The translations under genes and the position numbers were made by a program. The notes below the pieces were generated by a model. The model ran no database searches and was not told where the DNA came from. It saw nothing but the letters and a program-made list of their open reading frames with translations. From Lithospermum erythrorhizon (Eukaryota; Streptophyta; Magnoliopsida; Boraginales; Boraginaceae), in the NCBI GenBank assembly GCA_019722365.1, contig JADFUC010000543.1:186001-250000 (forward strand): 64,000 bases of DNA, written 5' to 3'. The first letter of the stretch is position 1, and each line of letters begins with the position of its first letter. Below are positions 12,640-23,169 of the stretch, piece after piece.

Positions 12640-14453
12640 GAAGAATATTGTGTATCTGAAGGTGAGTGGGAGTTATGTATCATTCATAGTCACATGCGTC
12701 GATGACATACTTATCATTGGAAACAATGAAAATTACTTGAACTCGATCAAAGATTGGTACATTGTAAAATGTTTCTCGATGAAGGACTTAGAATTTGATT
12801 GGACTTTGTCGAGACCACTTATGTGAATGAGTGCTATGAGGTTCAACATGAGTGATTCCAAGAAGGATAATCTCCCGGCTGAGACATGGGAGTTCAACTC
12901 ACTTGAGCCACGGTGTCCACTACTAGTCTTTGAGATAAGACAAAATGAGATATATCTTACCGCGTCGGCCCTATGGGATCCGTGGGTATGCCATGTTATG
13001 CACTAGGCCCGTGTAATGTATGCATTGAGTATAACCAGTAGATACCAAGCTAATCCAGGTGAAAGCCACTGGATTGCAGTGAAGTGCATCTTGAAATATC
13101 TGAGAAGAACTAAAGATGCTTTCTTGGTATATGGTGGAGATGATGAGTTAGTAGTTACCGGGTACACCGATGCCAATTTTCAGCCGGCGAAGGCGACTAT
13201 AAGTTCAGTCACGGGTTTGTATTTTGTCTCAACTGATTGGAGTAGTATCTTGGGAGGAGTTTCAAGCAGAATGCTGTGCCGATTCTACCATAGAATCCTA
13301 AATTTTATCATGAAGCCGACCGCCTAAAAAGCATGTTGGACAGAAATTCATGGTGAGCTTGGTATAGTACCTAGCATTGAGGTACCGATGGAGTTACTTT
13401 GTGACAATACTTGGAGGCGATAAGCTCAAACTAAAGACCCCGAGCACGTCATAAATCAAGCATGTAGCGAGAAAGTATCAGAATATGCTTAATAAAGGTG
13501 ATATCAAAGTATAAAGAAATGCCAGCCAGCCAACTGGCCGACACCTTCTGGCTCCTGCGTCGAGGCAAAAGCATGATGAGCATACATCGAACATGGAGTC
13601 TTAGAGATGTCGCCGATGGTGTTAGAGTTAAAATTAAGAATCCAATATGTATCTATTATGTTATGTGAACAAATATTTGAATATTATTTATACCATATTC
13701 TATTATATTTATTTCTTGCATGTCTACTATATTTTAAATTTAGATATAATATACATGTATTGGCATCTCCTCGATGGTAGAAAAGTTAAATCTAGGTTAG
13801 TCTATATTTTCTAAGAGAGGCAACATGAATTGTTGATTACACATTTTCAAGCCTAGAAACATAAGATAGCCAAAGCCACAGTGGGAATGTTGATAGTTAG
13901 GCGACCAGCGTCATATGACTAACATGGTGATTGATTAGTGATCTAGTTTGAATCCGCGTTAGCTTACGAGGACTAGATCAATACCATGGGTTACAGGTCC
14001 TATGGTAGGGAATTTGGAGGTATGACGAAGCAATTAAAAGCAGAAGACCATATATATGTGTCCTATGATATTTGTTTAGAATTTTAGGTTAAACTTGATT
14101 CTTAGACCTACACGGTATATAACTATATGTTATATGAGCTCTGTACTTTGACTATGACCAAAAATATACACTTAGCGGGGATTATAGCGACATATGTTGG
14201 GTCACAGTGAAGTATAATGATAGATGTTGATATATTTGGAGGAATGTATCCGTCCTTGATACTCTGAGGAAATCACCGAGCTCCAGCTAGCGATTAGTCT
14301 TGGAATTGGTTTATGGGAAGCCATAAAAGCATGTCAGTTCATACTCGGTAAAAGAAAGTTGTAGGTGTTCATGACACACTTCTTATGGTTATCCTCGACT
14401 AGAATCGCGTGTTAAAAGGAAATGTAAAGATGTCGTCCAAGGGCAAGTAGGAG
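12640..14453 (+). pseudogene. Ty1/Copia pol 3' half (RT, RNase H), decayed
   Basis: Reverse transcriptase text at 12650-12800 includes SFIVTCVDDILIIGNN (the catalytic YVDD is changed to CVDD) and FSMKDLEF. The RT-RNase H connection at 13010-13200 reads YALSITSRYQANPGESHW, then LKYLRRTKDAFLVYGG, then TGYTDANFQ. RNase H words continue in shifted frames to about 13610 (LRDVADGV near 13600). From 13620 to 14453 is non-coding sequence leading to a polypurine-like GGGCAAGTAGGAG and the LTR. Everything upstream of the RT palm (gag, integrase, 5' LTR) is missing. Frameshifts and stops show it is inactive. Confidence 0.88.
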
Positions 14454-15511
14454 TGTTGGAAATCAATGAATATTGATTCCCTTTATTACGTCCGTGGCGA
14501 CCAATTGTGTATCAATTCATTTTACGGATTGGTTAAATATGTGATTCTTTGGAACTTAGTGTTCCACCTGTAAAATATATATTACTAGTTAGGGTTCTCA
14601 TGATAATTTAAGGGGTTATGAGCAATTACTGGTGCTACTCATTAATCGTTATAATAATAGTAATTGCTAGATCTTTTCGTTAATACGTTATAATGTCGTT
14701 ACATACAAGCACCACTATTATTTGAGCCTAGAAGGTCACACACATACGATTAATATTTAAGAATTATATTTCATGTATGAAATTAAACAAGACTTGTAAA
14801 TTGAGATATGTATTTCTCAATATATATATATATATATATATTTGTCAAGCTATATTGATGAACATCAATTGGTTAAACTTGCAAGTTTAGTGGTGAGCAA
14901 TTGAAAATTGATGAATAACTTGATAAGTTATTTGATAGTGACTTGTTAGTATTTTAATTGACTTGTTAAGTTAATTAGAATAGAACAACTCACTAGTGAC
15001 TCATTATTTAATTAGAAGCATAAAATGATCTAATTAAGTTAACGAGTTAAGTTGATTTCTTAACGAGTTGCTTATCGGGAGAAATTGGAAATTGGTATAT
15101 AAAGAAAGAGACAAGGGTTTTTTCAAGCAAGGGAATCATAACCCTTGCCTCATCCTAAATAGCCGTCCTACACACACATCGTTTGGAAGAGATTTTTCTC
15201 TTCCATTTGTTCATCAAAACTCTAGCAAGTTCAAGTCTTGAATTCAACTCCCTCACAATTGTGTACAATCTACAAAGAGAGAACACACCTATTTGGTGTT
15301 AGTCAAACAGTAGATGCGTTTGAAAGAGGATTGGCGTGAGGGCATTGCTTGAAAGGGGTGATTTCGTTTGTCTTTCCCATTGCTATGTAAAGTACTACCG
15401 TATTGATATAATCAATTATATGGTTTAGATTAATTTATATCATTTTGGGATCAGGATGTATGAATTGTTGTTTAATCACAAGTATAATTTATAACATATA
15501 GATTTTTAACA
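14454..15511 (+). repeat. Copia 3' LTR, about 1.06 kb
   Basis: It starts TGTTGGAAATCAATG right after the purine-rich GGGCAAGTAGGAG and ends near TTTTTAACA, giving TG...CA ends. It contains a (TA)n run at about 14819-14841 and a leader-like segment near 15120-15300. Immediately after it, copia RT sequence of a different element resumes, so the exact 3' edge (15511 or 15513) is inferred. Confidence 0.7.
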
Positions 15512-17189
15512 CAAACCCCGATGTTAGGAGAGTTCGGGTGAGCCGTCACACACTCAGTTGAGAAGATCTACTAGAGATAGGAGGCCAAATCCGAAGTACA
15601 TAGAAGTTTCATATGTTGAGGTCAAGGAGCCAACTACATTTGAAGAAGCTTCAAAGAGTCCAGAGTGGAGGAAAGCCATGGAGGAAGAGATTTTGGCACT
15701 AAGAGCAAAAATGTAGGGCAGGATTTGGTGCCAAAACCTGAATGTGTTATACCCATATCCTGCAAATAGGTTTACAAGTTAAAAAGGTCGTCACGATGGT
15801 ATGATCGAGAATCTCTGAGTTCGACTAGTTGTTAACCCGATTCTCTCAGGAGTATGGAATGGACTATGACCAGACATTCGATGCAGTAGCGAATTACCAG
15901 AGTTAGGTCCTTACTATCTCTTGCAGCAAGTAAATCATGGATATTATGACAAATGGATGTGAAGAATGCATTTCTTCACGGGGAGCTTGATCGTGACATC
16001 TGATGATTCTGGTCGGGAGAAGTCAAATCTGTGTGCCCAGTTGAAAAAAGGCTCTATATGGCTTGAAGCATGCACCAAGAGCATGAATGCAGGGGAAAAT
16101 TGGTGAGGTTCCTAGTTTAAAATTGGTTATCATGTTGCCCAATGATTGAAGCTTGTTCGCGAAAGTTCAAAGGAAGCAAGTTGCTCGGTTTTCCTTGTAT
16201 ATGTCGATGATTTAATTAAATCCTTGGAGATGACAAAGATGAGATTCAACGAACAAGGGGCAAACACAGCCGATTGAATTTCAAATGAAGGAGCTTGGAG
16301 AATTGAAACACTTTTTAGGATTGGAAGTTGAAAGAACTGACAGAGGTATATTTCTTGGTCAGCAGAAATATGCGAGAGATATACTTCAAAAGTTTGGGCT
16401 AGGAGAGTGTAAGCCGATTTCTACCCCAATGGAGCCAAACTTGAAGTTGTGTGTATCAAATGGCGGGGAAAAGACTTGGAGGATACAACATGTATCGGTA
16501 GATAGTTTGTAGTCTGCATCCCAGCTCTTTCCGGACTTGATATAACATTTGCGGAGTTGGAGTTGGCAAGTTCATGCGAGAATCCAAAGGAAACCCCACG
16601 TCTTGACGGTTAGGCGTATCCTAAAATATGTAAAAAGGAACACTTGATTGGGGACTCTTATGCGAGAAGGAGTAGAGTGCAAAGTGAGCGAGGTATTATT
16701 ATGTAGGAGATCGCTGACACTGCTTTCGTCGTTAGAGCTACTAGATATGTGTTCAATCTTGGCTCGGGGAGGTTATATCATGGTGTAGTAGGGGGCAACC
16801 TAGGAGTTTCTCTTTCAACCACGAGAGGCAGAGTATAGAGCAGGCGCTATGGGCGCACAAAGAGTGTGCTTGGTTATTTCGACTCATGAAGGATTTGAAC
16901 CAACCAATTGAGAATGGGGTCAAAGCGTTACATTGCCATTGATAACTTGTCGGCGATCCGACTAGTTGAGAACCCAGTGTTTCATGCTCGAACCAAACAT
17001 GTGGAGGTACACTATCATTTCTTACGGAGAAGGGCGCTTCCAGCGACATATCTAGATGGCGGGTCAAGGCCGGATGATTAAGTTGCGGAACTTATCTTTA
17101 CAAAGAGCTTACTTGCAGCAAGCTTTGAGTTCACTTGAGAGTCACTTGGGATGATTATACGGACGAAGAATGTTGACAATGAGGGGGAG
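15512..17189 (+). pseudogene. Second Ty1/Copia pol relic (RT, RNase H)
   Basis: The reading starts just before the RT (RRPNPKYIEVSYVEVKE, then SPEWRKAMEEEILAL at 15560-15710). RT words follow in several frames, then an intact stretch at 16285-16450 with MKELGELKHFLGLEVERT and the motif KYARDILQKFGLGECKPIST. RNase H words continue to 17060 (KHVEVHYHFLR near 17000). Stops and shifts are frequent. The Tork/Retrofit-like wording differs from the upstream copia piece, so this is a separate element. Confidence 0.87.
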
Positions 17190-17618
17190 TGTTAAACATC
17201 ATTGTCATCATCAATACATCATCCAATTACATCATCAAAATACATCACTAATACTAATAGACATATGTCTACAAATAAATAGAGTTTAGGTGTTGAAAAA
17301 TTACACCATGCATTAAATTTTCAATAGTAAATTGTTGGCAAACTTTGTAGTATAAATAGGCCAATGATCTTTGGAGTTCATTCATCTGCAGTGAACTACA
17401 AATAGCATAGTGTATTTGTAAAGTAAAGTTTGTTCTTAGAAAGTGTAGTGGGAGATTGATAAAATAAAGAGTGTCTTGAAATAGAGTGTTATATTATATA
17501 GAGTGAGTTGTTTCCCAAAATATATTTGAGTATTACTATTGGCCAACATTATTTGAGGTTAACTTATAGTTGCGTATTTTATATATACCAATTATATTTT
17601 AGCTATCGATTCTCAACA
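17190..17618 (+). repeat. Copia 3' LTR, about 0.43 kb
   Basis: A clear polypurine tract (GAGGGGGAG) precedes TGTTAAACATCATTGTC, and the repeat ends at ATTCTCAACA. The TG...CA ends and mirrored TGTTAAACA/TCTCAACA termini fit a copia LTR. The matching 5' LTR is not in the window. Confidence 0.8.
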
Positions 17619-17689
17619 TAACATATGCGGGTCACTGTTAAAAAAGCACCACTACCCACTAGAACAACGAACCAATTTACCACGTTCAA

Positions 17690-17945
17690 GGCATTTTCTC
17701 TAGTGGTTTAGCCAGTAACATAAGCTAATAGAGGTCCCAGGATCGAGTCTTGCTAGACCCAATAATGAGAACTTTGGTCCTCCGTTAGCAAGTTATTGAA
17801 GTACATTAATCGATTTGCCTTAGTGACCCCCAGTGACATGTCATTCTTATCGACTCAGTGGGCTGGCCTGCTCCCTAAAAATCCTTTGGAATTTACGGGA
17901 TATGGGGGTCGTCTTGTGATGGGATGATCCTTATAAAAGTTTACT
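17690..17945 (+). repeat. SINE-like, tRNA-derived head candidate
   Basis: A box-A-like TAGTGGTTTAGCCAG at 17701 is followed 39 bp later by a box-B-like GGATCGAGTC at 17740. This is the spacing of an internal RNA polymerase III promoter. The rest of the segment is unlike any tRNA, so a decayed SINE is more likely than a tRNA gene. No target duplication was identified. Confidence 0.4.
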
Positions 17946-17954
17946 ACATCTTAG

Positions 17955-18200
17955 TTTGCCCCTACGAGGGCATAGCTCATTGGTAAAGGCGAGAGTGTTA
18001 AATGTCGGCACCACAACTTTCTTAAATGCGGTGTGGGTTCGAGTCAACGCAAGTGGTAGATTCTAAATATTGAAGGAAGTGGTTTAAATGAATCTACCGT
18101 TCGCGGCAGGTTGAAGATTAAGCGTCGTGCGATTAAATGCTCACTTTCTAGAATCCCAAACAAGGGCGAGGGTTATTTAGTGTAATGATTTCGCAATTTT
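17955..18200 (+). repeat. SINE candidate with good box A and box B
   Basis: TAGCTCATTGGTAAAGG at 17973 matches box A, and GGTTCGAGTC at 18036 matches box B. The upstream end, GAGGGCATAGCTC, resembles a tRNA 5' half, but the arms cannot fold into a complete cloverleaf. The body to about 18200 is non-coding. It lies directly after another SINE-like unit. Confidence 0.6.
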
Positions 18201-19230
18201 AACAAACCAATTTACCACTATCACACACTAACTAAATGAGAACATCCATAATATGCAAGATGTCCAACAATATTAAACGCACAAAGCTATTACTAACCCT
18301 ACAAACCGTATCATTTAAGGAGAACAACACAGGATGGAGACCAATAAGATAGAGATGAGAATTGTACATTTCCTTTTTAAACTTCTAGATCAATTCAATG
18401 AATACTTAAAGACTTGATTATTGGACTTTATTCACCATGTCTAATACCTAGATTGAAGGTGTTTATCTTTGTGTTTAGCATAGAAAAGGAAAGGCGATGG
18501 CTCCCTTTCATGGCCCTCCCATCTCCTTATTGGAGTATATGAACTCAAGCTTTGAAGGTTTAGTTGGCCTTTCCATGTCCCTCATCTTTCATAGATTTTT
18601 GCATGTGCACCAACCAAACTCTCAACTGAATTCCTGTAGTAGGCAAGTGGTACTGATGCTAGAATTCAATTGGAAAGTGACCCTGCAACGTTGATATGGT
18701 ACCATTTCTCAATCAAGGAACCAAAGACTACATGTTGTTTTGGTAGGACAAAATATAAATGCTTGTCAGCCTCACGATATTTACAGAGATATTTTATAGT
18801 ACTTGTGATACCCACTTGATAATAGAGGTTGTTTCGAATTAACAAAAAGAGTGAAATCTGAATATTGTCCTCTTCTTACATGATTGATTAAGTAGGTCGT
18901 GTAATAAACCCTTGATTATTTCATTACATCCATAAAACATAAAATCTTTGACGTTACCAGGATATATAAACATTTGGTAGAACCAATAGCTTTGGGAGTA
19001 AAGCTATAGCAATCAGCAGCTTTTAAAATAGCGCTTTTCCATACTTTCAAACTTTAAATTGATGAAGCAAATAGTCGGCATTATTTTTCCGTGAAAGCTT
19101 CAGCAATGGTATAAATGCATCGTCGCGTGTTTAATTAAAGGGAGGTAAAGTAAATTCAAATATTAATTAAAAAGAGTAAAAAAATCAAAAACAAAAAGGG
19201 GCAAAATTAGATTTCCCTAACTGTAACCCT
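18201..19230. other. Intergenic region upstream of the KCS gene
   Basis: AT-rich, with no recognisable coding sequence. The 65-codon ORF near 18497-18694 has no familiar motif and is probably incidental. Confidence 0.5.
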
Positions 19231-19327
19231 AACCCCCAAATCGATTATAACTCAATTGAAGGCGATTAAAAATGGAGGGAGATTCGCGAAGGATTTTACA
19301 AAATGGAGTATAATCGATTTGGGGGTT
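19231..19327. repeat. 22-bp inverted repeat (possible hairpin or foldback)
   Basis: The arm at 19231-19253 (AACCCCCAAATCGATTATAA then CTC) is the reverse complement of 19306-19327, apart from one missing base. The loop is about 52 bp. It lies ~430 bp upstream of the KCS start codon. It may be a small foldback element or a transcribed hairpin; nothing else identifies it. Confidence 0.75.
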
Positions 19328-19589
19328 AAGTAGGTAAGCTCTGACCCTTTGTTACGATTTTTTTAAATTTAATTAACATTTGGGTATCTAGTACCTTTAA
19401 TTAGTCGATTGGCGGTGAAGTGGCCAGTTTGCAGGCATCTACGAAGACCATTTTGTCATCATTAAAGATGAGTAATAGAAAAAAGCGTTGGAGAAAGTTG
19501 GATAATCAAATATAAGCTCCATTTGGGAATTGGGTAATGATAAGCAACCTTTAGCCCAGGTCAAAATTCTCATCTACCTTCTTCCCAGT

Positions 19590-19598
19590 CATAAATAT
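19590..19598 (+). promoter_or_regulatory. Candidate TATA box of the KCS gene
   Basis: CATAAATAT lies about 165 bp before the start codon, near the plant consensus TATAAATA. If it is used, the leader would be roughly 130 bp. The assignment rests on sequence and position only. Confidence 0.35.
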
Positions 19599-19756
19599 GT
19601 ATGCTTTTCCAACCCTTTAAATCTCCTCAATGTGTTTCATCAACATGAACCAATCCAACATATTACAACTCTTCCAATCCACAAAAGACACTTGCTTTTA
19701 GAAAGAGAGAAAAAAGTACAAAAAAGAAAATAAAAAAAATCTTGCACTATCTCAAG

Positions 19757-21259
19757 ATGCCTTCAAAATTGCCAAAATTTTCTGAGCCTGGCAAACTCAA
19801 GTATGTTTCACAAGCCTATCAATACATTGTGAACCACATTTTAACTTTCTTGGTCATGCCAATCACAGGAGCAATAATTATTAATCTTTTAAGCACGAGA
19901 TCAAAAGATTTCCCAACTTTTTGGAACTCTCTTCAATCCACCCCTCACCAGTCCATATCCATTTTGTTCCTCATCATATTCATAGCTACATACTTGATCA
20001 TGTCGAGGGGTAAACAAATTTACTTAGTAGACTATGCTTGTTTCAAGCCTCCATCTATTTATAGGGTCCCTTTTGCAAGATTTACAGAACATGCACATCT
20101 TGTACTAGCAGGACACCCCAAGAGTATAAATTTCCAGGTCAAGATTCTTGAAAGGTCAGGCCTCGGTGAGGAAACTTGTGTGCCCGCCATTGCGCATTTT
20201 GTGCCTCCCATTCTGCCTCCGGTGGCTAATTACACATTTGTAATGGAAGAAACTGAGCTTGTTCTGTTCTCTGCAATGGAATCACTTCTCAAAAAGACTG
20301 GCCTAAAACCGAAAGATATCGATATTCTTGTTGTTAATTGCAGCCTTTTTGCCCCTACACCATCTTTAGCAGATATTGTGATCAATAAGTTCAAGCTGAG
20401 GAGTAATATCAAGAGCTACAATGTATCCGGAATGGGTTGCAGTGCAGGGATGATTTCTGTCAATCTAGCCACTGATCTTCTTCAAGCCCATCCTAATTCG
20501 AATGCTGTTGTAATAAGCACTGAGATTCTCACCCCCAATTCTTATATGGGGAAAGAGAGATCAATGCTTCTTCCAAACTGTTTGTTCAGAATGGGAGGGG
20601 CAGCTCTTCTTTTGTCCAACAAAATGTCGGATAAGAGAAGGGCAAAATATCGATTTCTTCGTGTTGTAAGAACACACAAAGGAGCTGTTGAAAAAGCCTA
20701 TAAATGTGTTTATGAGCAAGAGGATCCTGAAGGGATAGTAGGCATAAACTTGAACATTGATCTCATGGTAATAGCAGGGGAGGCTTTGACGTCGAACATC
20801 ACAACTTTAGGCCCCCTTGTTCTTCCTATATCAGAGAAGCTTCTCTTTCTTGTTTCAATGATCAAAAGAAAGGTCCTCAGAATCAAAATGAAACCATATA
20901 TACCGAATTTCAAGACAGCGTTCGAGCATTTCTGCATACATGCCGGGGGGAGGGCAGTTATCGACGAGCTGCAGAAGAGCTTGAGGCTGTCAGCCGAGGA
21001 TGTCGAGGCATCAAGAATGACACTGCATAGATTTGGAAACACATCCTCTTCATCATTATGGTATGAGCTTAGTTATATTGAGTCAAAAGGGCGGATGAAG
21101 AAAGGTGACAGAGTTTGGCAGATTGGATTTGGGAGTGGCTTCAAATGTAATAGTGCTATATGGAAGTGTAATAGGACAATCAATACAGCAACAGATGGAC
21201 CATGGACTGACTGCATTGATCAGTATCCAGTTCATATTCCAGAAGTGGTAAAACTTTAG
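19757..21259 (+). CDS. KCS6: 3-ketoacyl-CoA synthase, KCS6/CER6-like, 500 aa, single exon
   Basis: Condensing enzyme of the endoplasmic-reticulum fatty-acid elongase: it joins malonyl-CoA to a long acyl-CoA for wax and very-long-chain lipid synthesis. The ATG at 19757 gives MPSKLPKF, the usual KCS5/6-like start; the reading frame is open five codons further up but without ATG. Two N-terminal hydrophobic segments lie at about residues 27-45 and 66-83. The catalytic triad is visible: Cys228 in SGMGCSAG, His395 in CIHAGG and Asn428 in FGNTSSSS. The C-terminus ends in PEVVKL, as in the KCS5/6 group. Length matches the family (about 500). There are no frame breaks, in contrast to its surroundings. 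The specific orthology to KCS6 is inferred from recalled sequence similarity and from the neighbouring ERF and XYL1 genes; KCS5 is the alternative. Confidence 0.95.
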   Translation: MPSKLPKFSEPGKLKYVSQAYQYIVNHILTFLVMPITGAIIINLLSTRSKDFPTFWNSLQSTPHQSISILFLIIFIATYLIMSRGKQIYLVDYACFKPPSIYRVPFARFTEHAHLVLAGHPKSINFQVKILERSGLGEETCVPAIAHFVPPILPPVANYTFVMEETELVLFSAMESLLKKTGLKPKDIDILVVNCSLFAPTPSLADIVINKFKLRSNIKSYNVSGMGCSAGMISVNLATDLLQAHPNSNAVVISTEILTPNSYMGKERSMLLPNCLFRMGGAALLLSNKMSDKRRAKYRFLRVVRTHKGAVEKAYKCVYEQEDPEGIVGINLNIDLMVIAGEALTSNITTLGPLVLPISEKLLFLVSMIKRKVLRIKMKPYIPNFKTAFEHFCIHAGGRAVIDELQKSLRLSAEDVEASRMTLHRFGNTSSSSLWYELSYIESKGRMKKGDRVWQIGFGSGFKCNSAIWKCNRTINTATDGPWTDCIDQYPVHIPEVVKL

Positions 21260-21805
21260 GTTGTTTATAATAAGAAATGTTATCTTTTATAAGGAAAAAA
21301 AACCTTGCATAGGACCATATTGGGTTTTTAAGTATGATACTTAAGCACGATGTTGATTTTCACCGAGTTGTGTGCATTATAAGTTATGTGCATTATAAGG
21401 GGTTAAACTCCTAAAGTGGATAGTTTATATTTGCTTCCAATATATACTCTTACTATGGTTAAGGTTCATTGCAGCCTTGCAGCTTCCTTAGCAGCTGCGT
21501 TTCTAATCACTGCACCAATCCCATTTCCTGAATCCTAAATTCCAAATCCATAAATGAGAATATCCCCAGATCTTATGAGGTTTCATTTGGCTAAATTCAA
21601 CTATGAACTGAAGAATAGGCTAAGTATCAACTAGAGTAGAGGCTCATCGAGGTCTCGGCTTGGTTTCGGTAAGATAGACCAGTTGAAACGATAACTAAGC
21701 TTGTATATATTCAATACATAAATGCATTCAATATACATTCCCAATCCGAGCCTTTAACTCGCCAAAAAACTAAAAATAAAGTTATTAAAAACAATAAAGA
21801 GACAT

Positions 21806-21982
21806 ATGGATAGTAATCGTCTTGACGCTTTACAACAAAGAAACAAAGCCAGAGGCCTCGCTTTTACAGTTTTGATGTGGATCGATGTGAGGGAGGAGCC
21901 TATCATGGAGCGTATCAAGGAGTACCTTGTTAGCCTTCCTGGAGGTGATTCCTATATTCAGAGGGTCGAGTTTGACTTATGA
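21806..21982 (+). CDS. 58-codon orphan ORF, unknown
   Basis: A clean ATG-to-TGA frame downstream of the KCS gene encodes a 58-residue peptide starting MDSNRLDALQQRNKARG and ending YIQRVEFDL. It is charged and partly helical in appearance, with no signal peptide or membrane segment. I do not recognise it. Its amino-acid mix looks more protein-like than the AT-rich surroundings, so it could be an exon, a gene fragment or part of a transposon. Confidence 0.3.
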   Translation: MDSNRLDALQQRNKARGLAFTVLMWIDVREEPIMERIKEYLVSLPGGDSYIQRVEFDL

Positions 21983-22319
21983 CTTGAGTGAAAGTTTACC
22001 ACCTTTTTATTTCAAGCGTTGATTGTTGGTTGATTTCTTGTTAATTATTCGATGATTACTAGATATGTTTGATGTGTTATTAGTTCAACTTAGAACTAGA
22101 TTGATGTGTTACTAGTTAACTTTGGGGCCGATTGATGGATTTATGATGTTTGATTTTTGTAGTCAGATGTAAGAGAGATAGTATAGGATTTTATCTTTGC
22201 TCTTTTAAATGCAGGGGTATGCTCATACTGCTTATCTTACGGTGACCCATTTTTGGTATATATACTTTTTTGCTTAAAAAACAATAAGCTCAACCATTAA
22301 AGACTCTTGTCCTCAACTA

Positions 22320-22820
22320 TCAATTGATGGAAACTTCATCTTAAGCATATGGTATGACAAACTATTAATAATCTTCTATGCGGCAACTTACATAGGATGT
22401 TGGACCATTCACAATGTACTACATCAATTAGTAACTTCAATCAAGTAACATGCCCAACAATTTTGGAATGGGTCACCATACTCATACAAAGCAATTCTAA
22501 GACATCTCATTTTGTTTACCCCTGAGAGTAGCGGGGATTGGTGTAGTAGGTGAGAACTTTGTGGCCATGAAAGTCGTAAGTATTTTACTGCTTGAGCCTT
22601 TCTTGGTATAACGTGTCGCATTCGCCTTGGAGTATGATTTGCGGTAATTTGGCATTGATTCTAACGGTATTGCGATACATCAGGAGTGTATCTAGTATGC
22701 CTTTCGACGGCGAGTAGTAGTTACGGCCCCCGTTACAAAAGACTTATGTCCTTTGTCAAACCAATTTAGTTTGGAATTTATGAATGACCCAAGTACAAAA
22801 GATTTGTAATAAGTGAGTAT
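22320..22820. other. Intergenic, nothing recognised
   Basis: No domain was identified on either strand; the short ORF on the minus strand near 22424-22621 has no familiar motif. Confidence 0.45.
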
Positions 22821-22899
22821 TAATGATTTCATCACCTCAGCTACCGAGCTACCTGCGACAATGACATGAATGATTTTACTGTTTGCACTCTTTAAGTTT

Positions 22900-23070
22900 C
22901 CTCAATGATTTTTCTATCAGTATAAATCATAGAGTATCTAAGAGAAATACAGCTCTCATTTACTTCACTAGTGCCACTCAAATGAAGGAAAATGTGTAAA
23001 ATGCAAAGTATTCTTGAAAATGCCTTCAAGAATGCATGAGTCTGGCAAGCTCAAGAGTTTTAATGATTTC
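22900..23070 (+). pseudogene. 5' relic of a second KCS gene
   Basis: At 23019 the text ATGCCTTCAAGAATGC and then GAGTCTGGCAAGCTCAAG closely tracks the start of the intact KCS gene (ATGCCTTCAAAATTGCC, then GAGCCTGGCAAACTCAAG at 19757). The translation is MPSRMHESGKLK against MPSKLPKFSEPGKLK, i.e. a three-codon gap. A possible TATA-like TATAAATC precedes it by about 100 bp. Similarity stops after about 14 codons, and hAT transposon sequence begins shortly after. It looks like the truncated first exon of a tandem duplicate. Confidence 0.6.
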
Positions 23071-23169
23071 ATCACCTCAACTACCTGTGACCATGAATTA
23101 TTTGAACCAATCTTTTTGGAACTAAGCCTTAAAATTTGATCAATATTGAATTATTTGAACTTCGTCTTT

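Noticed and set aside
17955..18070. A functional tRNA gene
   Set aside because: Box A and B are present, but acceptor and anticodon arms do not form a cloverleaf; a SINE is more likely.
19742..19756. Upstream extension of the KCS frame (five codons)
   Set aside because: It begins with TTG; the ATG at 19757 fits the family start MPSKLP.
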